Assembly: GCA_013397435.1 (NCBI GenBank)
Contig: VZRG01000270.1
Coordinates: forward strand, 124,001 to 188,000
Reading direction: 5' to 3'
Length of the DNA stretch: 64,000 nt
From: Erythrocercus mccallii
Taxonomy: Eukaryota > Chordata > Aves > Passeriformes > Dicruridae
Shown here: positions 27,301 through 39,300 of the stretch, one piece after another
Position numbering within the stretch: the stretch's first letter is position 1
Layout: each line of letters begins with the position of its first letter
Notes under the pieces: generated by a model
What the model saw: the letters and a program-made list of their open reading frames with translations, nothing else
What the model was told of the DNA's origin: nothing
The model's database searches: none
Program-made: the position numbers and the translations under genes

Positions 27301-30300
27301 TACATTGGTGATATTGTATTTTTTAGAGGTGATGGAAGGGTACAATGTCAAAGTAATGATGTCAGAGTTTTTCCATTCATTTCACAATGTCTAGGACTTA
27401 ATTCATGATAACTTTGAAGTACTCTAGAAATAAAAAAATTCTGACAGCTATGAACTGAATTAATACAGAATGAAGGCAGGTTGTGCAGCTCTATGTTTGT
27501 CATGTTCTGACCAGGAAAGAAAAATTTCTCTGCCCTTGAACTGTTAAGACCTCACAGATTCCCCTGGAAAGCTGTGGTTATTTCTCATCAAAATTTCACA
27601 AAATTTAATCAGAGGCAAAAAAGCAATCTTTTTTTTGTTGAGATGTTTTCTGAGTAACAACATGAGCATCCCATTTGAATTTTATGTTATACTTAGAGCT
27701 CTTCATTGCTTTGACAATGTTTTGTAAAACTCCACAGAGTATGCTTTATTTTTGTTGTTGGGGAAAAAGAGAATTCAGCAAATTGAAATAAACTACCCAG
27801 GCTGGCTGTCAGTTGTTGTTGTGCAGTCATTATAAAATCACATCTGTAAATGTCATTTAATCTTTTGTCTTATTGTTTCCAGGATCAAAGGGAGAGGACC
27901 TATTCAACAGTGAAAACCAAGTCCACCTCAGCTTCTATTAATAACCTAAAGCCAGGAACAGTGTATGTTTTCCAGATTCGTGCTTTTACTGCTGCTGGTT
28001 ATGGAAATTACAGCCCCAGACTGGATGTTGCCACGCTGGAAGAAGCCACAGGTAAGGATTTAGGGTTACAGGAAAGTAACCCTTTCTGCAGAGGTAGTAA
28101 GTAAAGCAAGAAAGGAAAGAGTCATAAGCAATATAATTATATTTAAAAATAATTTAGTTCTAAAAGAAGGGGGATTTTTGTCATTGTCTTTTGAAGAATA
28201 AGCTTCCATAGTTTATTTTACCGTAGAACTGAAAATTAGTCCTGTAATTGGCTGGAGGAGATTTTTTACGTATTAGGTTTTTCTCCTTTGCTGTCCTTCT
28301 AATACAAAACCACTTTTTTTAAAAAATTAAATACACGCTTATTTTTCCGCACAAAAATAGTGAGTAGTGGTGAGTTGAATAACTCAACTAGGTTCTTCTG
28401 TAACTGGGAAGAGAAGGAAGGAGTAGATTTCAAAAAAAACCCCTACTTGGTAGTTTTGTTTATGTGTGTGTCTTCAGCTGTAAGTCCTTCTTTAGTGCAT
28501 TTTGAATTCCTTGGTAATTTAGTTTAGTAAAGAAATAGGAATCTCAAAGATACTAAGTTCCTTTCAGGCTCATATAATAAACTGTAAGCTGTATAACAAC
28601 AAAAACTTCCATCAGTGAGACCTGGTAGCCCTGAGCCCTTTCACAGGAGCTGTGTCCCTGGCAGCTCCACCACTCTGTTGCAGACCCAAATTTGGTTACC
28701 CAGGTTTAGAGCATTTGCATCACATTGACCATGACATCAAGTCAGCCAGATTCGGAGCTGGGAATATAGGAGTACACAGCCTATGAGTTCAAAGGATATG
28801 GATGCCATACCCTCTATGCACCCTATGCAGCAGTCTATCTAAGACTGAGTGCAGACACACATTATTGCATCCTATTAATTATTGCCTGAACAGCTTGTGG
28901 TTATTCTTAATATACAGTAGTTAGACCTTGATTCCACCTTAGTTCCACACAGAATATAAAAACTATAAATAATGAATAATACTACATATCTAATAGACAT
29001 AATTGAAACAGTAATTATCATAATAGCAGCAGTAAACTCTTATTACTAATATTATTAGCTCTGTGTCTAATAGCATATTTCCCATCTGTAGAAAGAGTCA
29101 GTAGCAGAACCCCCATTTTGCAGAATGGGAACCTGAGGTAGAGCCAGAAGTAATTTCTTATTTTGAATAGTTTTGTGGAAAACAAATTAGAAGTCTGTCA
29201 TAATAAGTTTCTGCTAATTAGATAATTTATTGTCCATAGTGGTTTAAAATTATTACATCAAAATATTTCCCCAACATTTTCTTAATTATCTGAGTATTTT
29301 TTATATACTGAATGTGAGCAGATTGGTAGCTGCTAAGATTAGCAAAGATGATTCCAAAGATAAACAGTTTTGACTGGAGTTTGGTCAACATATGGGATAT
29401 TAGGAAATCCTATAATAAATGCATCACTGACCACTCTCCTGTACTCTTTTTCTGACTCAGATGATGAAAAAATCCATATGAACCACAGAGATTCTTGGCC
29501 AGCATGCACAGCAGGTTTCTTTTGTCACAGGCCAGCTAAATGCTTTGAGAGGCTATGAAAAATGTCCAGTGTTTTCATTAAAGAAAATTCTAGAAGTAGC
29601 ATATTTTCCATTATCTTGAGACAACATTTTAAAATATAATTCCCAGCAAGGATAAGCATCCAAAACTTCCCATATATGGTTTTCAGAAATAATGAAAATA
29701 TTGGTAAAAAGATAGCAAATTCCATTAAATTCTTCTAAAATTGTTTTGCATTAATGTATTTGTTTCTTGTATTTTATTTATAGTTTTATCAGGACTTACA
29801 GAACCATCAAATTTGTCTATTGTTAGCATTTTAAAGGAACACCTTTATTGGATTGTTTTTGGAAAAAACAATTGTTTTGTTCACTTGCATGGTACTTCCC
29901 TTTGGACCTCAAGGGAAGTACCATGCAAGTGAACACTAAACCATGTTATGCTACAATTTAGAGGCTTTGACTTCTCATTATTCCAGTGGATTTCTGAATG
30001 CAGCTTTTTAAAATACCAAAGCATTTTAAGAAAAAATACACACATATATATTTATGTAAGAATATATGTAATGACCACCACATTCAGTTAGTCATCTTGC
30101 CTACCTGGATTTCTCCTGTTTGGCTCTGTTTGCTTGGTGCTGTTAATTAAGTAGATTTTTGAATCGTGCTATTTACTGAATTATGGTAGAAACTGTATAG
30201 CCACTTTTCAATATTTGAGGAACTATATCCACTAGTTTAATATTATCTGATATGTAAAATATACATATATTATACCTGTATTGGATCATATCATACATGT

Positions 30301-33300
30301 TGGGTATTGCATAGATATTTATGGAAAAAAATCAAAATTATGAAGTAAACATGCTTTATAAAGGCAGACTATTTCTATTCTACACTGTATTTGCCGCAGA
30401 TAAAGCATAAAGCATAATACTTAAGAAAGTAGTATTTGGCATACATGGATCCAGTTATCATTGAAGCTTTCATGGTGAACTTCACCAAAAATTCTTTTCC
30501 AGAAATCATGCACTTGAAGTTGCTTGCGTGAGAAAAGGTTGTTGGAACAGCAGCACAGCATTTTCAACTGATACCCTTTTTTAAATCCTTCAGGGTGTTC
30601 AGATATGCATTCCCCATCCCTACAACTGTGTATTTGAAAGCTGGCTTAAGTTAACTCCTTTAAATTAGCTCCTTTAAATTAAGCATTGTGCATCAGATGC
30701 ACGTCTCATAGCTCAGGTGTCAGCTGCAGCCAAATGCCCAAGTACTCGCTCCCTGTGTCACCCTCTGAGCCTCAGGACAGTTTAAACAGAGGAAAAGACT
30801 TTCCTGTCCTGGTGCTGATTCCCTGTCATCACTGTTGTGGCATTGCCACTGACAGGTAGCCATGCATGCACCCCCTGAAAAGACCTTCTCCATCCCAAAA
30901 TCATTCCTCTAAGAACACTCTAGCATCTGTGTTTCTGCCAAGCCACAGGGATCATTCTAGAAGCTGTGTTCTGATTCAGTCTTGCACCAGACTGAGTTCA
31001 TCACACAGGAGAAGCAGCAGAGTATCTGAACACAGGCAGATGTCTTACACTGTTGTCACTGAACTTATACTGGACCATGCCACAATTTGCCCCTCCCCTC
31101 TTTTTTAAAAGATATAAAAATAAATCATACTTTGCATCCCACCTGTCCTACCAGTTGGCCAGTGTACCATGTCTCCAACATTTTCCAGAGCCCAAAAAAC
31201 ATCACCTGCTTGCTTCCAGAATGTGCCAGTACCCAAAATCTGTGAGCCACTTTCACAGAGCAACCCACTCACATATGTCAGCCTCTATGCACTTATCTTG
31301 GCTACTGGACTAGGTGACAGGCTGGGCTGGGAATTTTTCCAAACTTTTTTTGGATGAATGAAGCTTCATACCCTGGCCATTACGACAGTATGCTGCCTTG
31401 TCTTCACTTCCAAGTGAGATTTGCAGTGAAGTTCAAAGAGAGATGGGAATAGTTTAAGGAAATGCTGTATTTTACAGAAATTTCACATTCCTTGGGATTG
31501 TTTTGATGGCCTAGATAAGTTGCAGGAACTGAGATGTATGACTTACGCCCCTATGCTCCTGCACAAGACAATCACCACTGATGTCTTAAAAGGTGCACGA
31601 GTGGAGTATAGGCAAGTCTGCAGTTGCATTCTGCTGACCTGTGTATCTCAGAAAGTTATAGTTACTTAAAGATAAGCATTCTTTTTTAGTTAAATACTTA
31701 CAGGAATAGTATGCATTTCCTCATATGCATTACAGAGAATATAGAAAAATTACAAGTTTCTTCAGGAAATAAAATTAGAGGGGTGTGTGTAATTTCCCTC
31801 CAGTGCAGACTATTTTAAATCTGTGTAGTATAGCAAGAGGTTTGTTATTTTGGGGGGAAACAGTTGGTACAGGTCATTGTCAGCGACAAAATAAATCATG
31901 TTGATTGGCTCACTTCTTCCAAGAAAAGTCTAGGTTATTTGTTTCTATGGGAACCTCTGAAGTCTGTAACAGGAACCCAGGTCTGTGGAGTTCATAAAGC
32001 CTGGTGTAGACATTCCTGTTCAGTTACCAGTACCAGCAGTAAACCATATTATCATGCCATTAATTTTGTTAATCAGCTATCAGTTTGGTTTCCTTTTTTT
32101 CCTTCTCTTTCATCTGTTGGCTGCATTTCAGTTGTGGGACAGTTTAGATGGCTCCAGCCCTGCTGGAGACAGATGGGGTTCACCTGTCTTAAAAGGGCAA
32201 AAGGATTCCAACCCATGAGTTTGCAGGGCTGATTGACAGAATTTTAAACTAGATTTGAAAGGGGAAGGGGGTAAGACCAGGCTCACTTGAGGTGAGTCTA
32301 GGGGTGACATGCTAATGTTGGGGGTGAAACCAGCCCAACTGAAGTGCATCTGCACCAATACACACTGTATGGGTAGCAAACAGGAGGAGGTGGAAAGAAA
32401 TCTTACAGGCACAGACACAGGCCATCCCTGTGTGCTGAAAGGTGAGCCAGTGGGGAAGAAAAGTGGCATGGCTGAATAGGGAGCTTTCACTGGAATTCAG
32501 GGGAAAAAGAGCTTATGACCTTTGGGAGAAAGGGGCAGGCAACTCAGGAAGCATATAAGGATGTTGTTAGGTCATGTGGAGACAAAACTAGGAAGGTGAA
32601 AGCTCAGCTAGAATTCAATTTGGCCACTGTTGTGAAAGATAATAACTGTTTTTATAAATGAATTAGCAACAAAAAGAGGGTCAAGGAAAATATACATCCT
32701 TTTCTTGATGTGGAAGAGTGTAACCAAGGATGAGGAAAAGGCTGAGGTCCCAGATGACTGGCCATTGTGGCACCCATCTAAGAGAAGGATTGGAAGGAGG
32801 GTGTGGAGAACTACAGGCTGAGGTCAGCCTGACCTTGGTGCCAGGGAGGGTCATGGATCATCTTGAAAGTGATCACACAGGACATACAGGACAACAAATG
32901 GATCAGGTACAGCCAGCTTGAGCTTAGGAAAGGCAGGTCTTGCTTAATCAACCTGATCTCCCTTTATTACCAAGTTATCTGCTTAGGGGATGTAGTCCAC
33001 CTGGACTTTAGTAAAGCCTTCAATACTAACTCCCACAATATTCTCCTGGACAGACTGGCAGCCCATGGCTTAGAGAGGTGCACTCTTTGCTGGCTAAAAG
33101 ATGGATGGCCAGGTGGCCAGCCCAGAGGGTGGTGGTGAACGGTGCTACCTCCAGCTGGTAGATGGTCACCAGTGGGGTTCCCCTAAACTCATTAATGAGG
33201 CTAGTCCTGTGTAGTATTATAACTGATGATTTGGACTCCCTCAGTAAGCTCTCAGATGACACTAAGTTGGACTGTGGTGTTGATCTGCTGGAGGATAGGA

Positions 33301-36300
33301 AAGTTCTGTAGAGGGATCTGGACACTCTGAATTGATGGGCCAAAGACAGCTGTATGAGGTTTGTAAGGCAAAGTGTTGAAACCTGCACTTGGGTTACAAC
33401 AACCTCATGCAACACTACAGGCCAGGGGAAGAGTAGCTGGAAAGTAGCCCAGTGAAAAAGGACGTAGGGGTGCTGATCAACAGCTGGCTGAACATGAACC
33501 AATGTGTGCGCAGGTGGCCAAGAAGGCCAATGGTATCCTAGCTTGTTTCAGGAATACTGTGACCCAGTGGGATTAGGATAGTGATCATCCCTCTCTATTT
33601 GGCACTGGTGACACCACAGCATGAGTCCTACGTACCACCTCTGGGCCCCTCACTTTGAAAATGACATTGTGTTGCTGGAGCAGGTCCAGAGAAAGGCAAC
33701 AGAACTTGTAACAGACAGGTCTGATGAGGAGAAGCTGAGGGAGCTGGGATTGTTTAGCCTGGAGAAATGGAGGCTCAGGGAGGAGCTGCTCTCTAAAGGT
33801 ACCTGAATGGAGCTTGTTGTAAGGTGGGAGTCAGTCTCTTCTCCCAGGCAATTAGTGACAGGGCAAGAAGATGGAGCCTCTTGATGCACCTGGGGGATAT
33901 CAGGAAGAATTTTGTCACTGAACAGGTGGTTAGGCTTTGGAATAGGCCACCCAGGAAGGTGTTCCAAGTGCCCCTGTAAGCAGCATTTACTGCTGTGGTT
34001 TAGCTGATATGATGGTGTTCGGTCAAAGGTTGAACTTGATGATCTTTGAGGTCTTTACAATCTAAATGATTCTGTGATTTTGTGATTCTATGATTCCAGC
34101 TGACTCTCACACAGTCCCTCATGCCTCTGGTCAGATCCTCTCTGTTACAAACCAGTGCTTCTCCACGGAGTTCCAGAGAGCTGTGCTTATTTAATGTGTC
34201 TCTGAGTACATGGTCACCCTTATTAGATGTCAGGCAAGCAATGTTTTTAACAAGCCTCAAGGTTTGTCAGGCTAAGTATTTACATCCTCAGTTTACATTA
34301 ATGTGACATGCATACATTTGCATATATTAATAGAATTGGCATATCTGAGTAAAAAGAGCAATAATGTGGGGATATTTTAGCATGTAAATTCTCTGAAGCA
34401 TGGAGAATTCCATTTTGTATTAATGTGGAAGCACCTTTTTGTTGCTAACAGAAACAAATGGTAAGCAATAATAGCCATTTACAATGATTAATAGCAGTAA
34501 GAGATTGAAATACGCTACCTAGGAAATCTGTGTTAATAGTGTTTCAGCTCAAACATTTTTCTTAAAGACACTATTTCCTTGGAAACCCTCAAAGTCATAT
34601 CAATGAGTTTTAGAGGGGAGGCTAGGAGCAGAGTTAGGGATTACCCTCCTACTGTCCCTCCTTACAGGGATATCCAGGACTCCCCTTTTAGGAGGGAATC
34701 AAAACAGATGCAGGAAAGCAGTAGTAGGGAGTGGAAGTGACTGATGCTGGTGGTGCTGGCTTTCAACTAATGGCTGTACCACTTTGGCTAAGGAACTTCC
34801 AGCTTGGTTTCTATTTATTCACTGTAGACAATCATTAACCCATACAGCATTTAGTTGAATTTCCAATAGAGGCCCTTCTTTAGACTAACTTTATCAATGC
34901 AATTGTTTCAGACAAAGGCAGTCTACAATGGTAGGCAGTCTACAATGGTAGACAGTCTACAATTCATGATGATTGACTTAAATTTTTAAAGTCCCTTAAC
35001 AGGGATTAATTTTTAACTAATCTCAGCTCTATGCTCTGTTTGTAGCCACAGCTGTTTCCAGTGAACAGAATCCTGTTATTATCATAGCTGTTGTTGCTGT
35101 GGCAGGAACCATCATCCTGGTCTTCATGGTGTTTGGATTCATCATCGGACGAAGGTATTGCGTCTTTGATGGACATAAAGCACATCTGACACCACTCTTG
35201 TGAACTCTTGAAACACAGTTGAACCTGGGATAGTGATTTGCAAAACTGAAACAGAAATAATTCTTAGTAAGAACAGTTTTTGTTTAAATACTGTTATCAA
35301 TTATATGGTTTGTCCTCTTACTTTGGCAAGATACTTGTATCAAGATGTTCTTTTTGTCCTACGTAAATGTGCTGTAAAAGGAACCCCTAGCAGGTTCTTT
35401 ACCTGTACTCCTCAAAGTCTCTCTTTCTGTTCAGTTTTCTCACATGGAGAAGTCTGACATTTTAACTCATCAGCCTTTAAATGACTTTACATTCAAGATA
35501 AAGAGAAACAGCAGTAAGTTTAAGAATAACCTCATGTAAAACAGTGTTCTACTTTCAAGTTCTTTAATCCTCTGTTTTATCTGTAGAAACCTTTCACAAG
35601 AACTAGAATTTTTTCTCTAGGACCTGTCCCGACAGGTATTTGATACAAAATCCTTTTGATTGCAACTGTTCATGATTTATTTAAAACTCTGCTGTCAATA
35701 GAATTATAGGTGAAAGTTTCAAAGGGCCTACAGCAGTTAGGTGCTCAGTGCCTGAAAATCCCAGCCTGCAGAACTGACTTTGTCAGGACTTTAGATGTGA
35801 GAAGTAAATCATTATTTACTAGTGAAACTGGTGTTTTCCTTTCTTTTCAGGCATTGTGGCTATAGCAAAGCAGATCAAGAAGGGGATGAAGAACTTTACT
35901 TTCATTGTAAGTGTTTTGCTTTTTTTTCCCCCTTTCAAAAATTCCCAATTGCAATAGTGTAGACAATACTAAACCAAGACTCCATGAAAGATAATGCCAT
36001 AGGAAATTCAAAAATGCTGTGTAAATAGCAAGTGGGAAGTTAAACACTGTAAAAATGTGACCTACACAAAAAGAATCCAGATTAAAGTCACCATTGTTCA
36101 CACAGATGGTTTTATTTCTATACATGTCTATGATATACTGTTGTTTTCATTCTGCATTTTTTGTTTTCTTTTGGTTGCTTTGAATACATGTTTCACATTG
36201 TCCTAATGATCCCTCTGAAGTGCAGTATTTAAGAGACCTTTGTCTAAGAGACTTTTTGATCTTTACCTCAGACAAACTTCAGATTAAGAAAGTGTGAGTC

Positions 36301-39300
36301 ATTGCATCACCCTAAAATGAAGCTATTCCGCTCAAAAGCTGTGTTCTGCTACTGCGAATACAGTAGCACCATCAATATTTACAAAACATAATTTCCTTAA
36401 AAATAGAATATTTAATATGAAAATATCCTTAAAAATAGAATATTTAATATGAAAAGAAAGGTCAGCCACTTCATTACTACTGTGTGATCTAGAATCACTT
36501 GCCTAGTTAAGAATAGCAGCTAAAGCCTCTCTTGTTAAAATCACGTCTACCTTGTCTACTTAAATTATAACCCTGGGAAAACTCAAACATATCTTTCTCT
36601 TAATGACAACTGAAAATGTAAGGGGAGAAATAGTCATTAACTCAGGAATTGTGTTAAACTAAGTTGCAAAATTATTTTGAGCAACCATAATTGAAAAAAA
36701 ATCACAGACTTAAACTGAATATAAGTTCTAATGCAGAACAATGCCAGTCTTTCCAGTCTTCTCCCATACCTGGTCACTCTCATATTAGTACATGCTATTC
36801 AGTCATGCTGTGCTGTATTTAACCTTTGTTGTTTACCAATAGTTGCAGTTGTAGCTTAAATCCATCAGATTATTATGTTTTTATGAAGGCAATAGGACTT
36901 GTTTTAGATATGTTAAAATCTTAAGCTATTATCTAAGAGTAATGTCACATGAAAAATGAAGTATCTACTAGTCATAAATTCTAAGAATTTTCTCAATGCA
37001 TTTCCCTTTAAATGAATAGTTTTAGCCAAAGCTCCACTCAAAATCAGATCAAGGTTCTGTTTTACCTTTCTTCCCTGAGAAAATCAGCTGGAAACTGACC
37101 ACATTTCCTACGTTTGGGTGTGTGGATATCTAAATTGTTTAAATGCTGAGTGTCAAAAATATGCGAGTGTCAAAATAAGTAGTGACGTCAGTGCAGCTTT
37201 AGTCAATCAATTCATAAACTGTGTCAGAAAGATAGAAAATAATAATCAGGTAAGAATTATGTATCATGCACTTTGCAGTGCAGCTGATTCTAAAGAATTT
37301 GTCAAAAATCTCATTTTACTTAAATGCTCCTCTTCTGGGAGTGGTGGATTTGAAATTTGCCTCTCATAATGCATTATAAGCTTTTTACATCTCCAGAAGA
37401 GCTACTACTTTCACTTTTAAAATCCCTGTTATGTCCTTGAAGGAAAAAAATCAACTATATATTCTTGTATGTCAGTATATAAACAAAAGGGATACATTAA
37501 CTAAAGAATTTATCTCCATTACTAGTGACATTTTTTTAATTTCAGTAAAAATGTAAATTCAATAATTTGAAAGGTGCTACTTAATAATTGATAGTTGGTC
37601 CAGAAATTGTGAGATTTTGTAAGTGTGCCTTTCCCTCATTTTGCTTTCAAGAAATCTGGTTATCTAGAAAATTAGCCTGACTATTGAGCATACACAGTCT
37701 TTCTTAAATCGTGGCACCAGATAAAAGTCACTTTTTGCCAGATTAGTTTTCCTTCAACTGTTGATTGTAGGTGTAGCATTTAATTTCATTTTAGCCATGT
37801 ACAGAGTGAGATGGAACCCAATGCTGTGGTCACCAGCTTGGTCACAGAGCTGTGAACACCAGTTTAGTGGCCTTTTATTCTGTAAAAAGCTAGACAACAT
37901 TCTTCTGTGCCAAGGTACCAGACTGGATTTTCAAATATGTAACTTACAACAAGCACTTACATAGAACAAAAACTTACAAGCAAACATTTTTTTTTAAAGC
38001 AGACTTGAAAGCAATGCATCTAATGTTCCATCATAAATTTATTTCAGTTCCCTTCATCTTTCTTTGACCTCAAGTGCTACACTTGAAGATACAAGTACAT
38101 TGGAGGAGTCTAGTCAGGCAATTCAGATTTATATTTGGTTTCCTCCTCCCTTTTTCATCTAACAATGTCTACAAATGCAGGCCAGCATTATTTCACGTTG
38201 CTACGCCAGGATAGCCTTGGCCTGTCAAAATGTTTTATGACAGCTTGAGCAAAGAACCATCAGAGGCCCACTTGAGATTCACAAGGTTACTTCCAATCCA
38301 GACCCTTTATCACAAACACAAGAGGATGTCTCCTTCTCCATCTCCTTGCCTTAAAGCACTACTACCAGAGGTCAACCTACTGCTTAATTCTCATTTTATC
38401 CAGTCTCTTTTGGTTTTAAAAAATAAATATGTATAATTAAAAAAAATTCAACATACAAATTTCCAATACAACTAAAAGAACATCCATTTAAATACATTAT
38501 GTGACAGATAGCAACATCTGGGCAACACTTCAAATAATTTCCCTGGTTGTAAATTCATCATATTACTGAAACAATTTCTCTAGGTTTGTTGCTTCTTTTC
38601 TTATGGTTATAAGAAAAGAAGCAACAAACCTAGAGAAATTTTTTCAGTAATATGATGAATTTAGGTCATTAATACCATCTAAAATGTAAATACACATGAT
38701 TACTAAGCTGTTTTTCAATATATTTTCAAATTTAATATATTTTATATTAAATTAAAATAATACAAAGCAGTTGAAAATTATTTATGTTTTGTATTGACTT
38801 TTGATCCTGTTTTTGAATATGTCTATCAATTAAAATAGGAACATTTTTGCATTTTCATATTGTTTTAATTTGCTGATTTAATTAAAGCTCAAGAGTGTAA
38901 TCCTAGCGAGCAAATTTATTTCATGAAAATTGCTTGATTAATATATTTCAAGTATTGCTCTACTATCACCAGGAATTTTGTACTTTGACCAGAATAACAA
39001 AAAAAAAATTACCTGAATCATCAGCAAACTAAGAGAAAAAACCTGCTGCTGTCCAGAGCACTATGCTGCCTGAGCTGCACTAAGCGTGGAGAAAGAATGG
39101 GCAAAAAACAAGTTGCTGCGTATCATTCATTCAAGTCCTTGAGAGGAGAGATAATTGTGCCACAGAGGCCACTTTCCCTTCCTGTGCCTTTACAAGTTGG
39201 CTACCAGTGTTTCTCATGTTCATATTATAGTGCAAGAAATACACCTAAGGATGCAATTTCTGTGAGCTGTGAATAGTTTGACTATTGTCACAGTCTACAA

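Larger units (their letters stand above)
24322..27882 (+). other. EPHA7: EPHA7 intron 6 (3561 bp)
   Basis: Donor GTAAGT, acceptor TTGTTTCCAG. No exon or recognisable transposon with ends. It contains a pair of direct repeats of roughly 200 bp (24948-25144 and 27358-27575), an A/C-rich tract near 25660-25730 and otherwise AT-rich unique-looking sequence. Read-through from exon 6 would add VSAKIICNVQQYV and further hydrophobic residues before a stop near 24400; I see no reason to think this is used. Confidence 0.9.
28052..35045 (+). other. EPHA7: EPHA7 intron 7 (6994 bp)
   Basis: Runs from GTAAGG to GTTTGTAG. It contains a perfect 25-bp inverted repeat (29878-29935), a tandem duplication at 30651-30684, a GC-richer unexplained stretch (about 30700-32130), a 2-kb sense CR1 copy (32140-34096) and a 16-bp tandem triplication (34918-34963). 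No host exon is visible. Confidence 0.9.

Noticed and set aside
33026..33502. 158-codon open frame on the minus strand
   Set aside because: It is the antisense shadow of the CR1 reverse-transcriptase region (coding strand is +) and has no independent motif.
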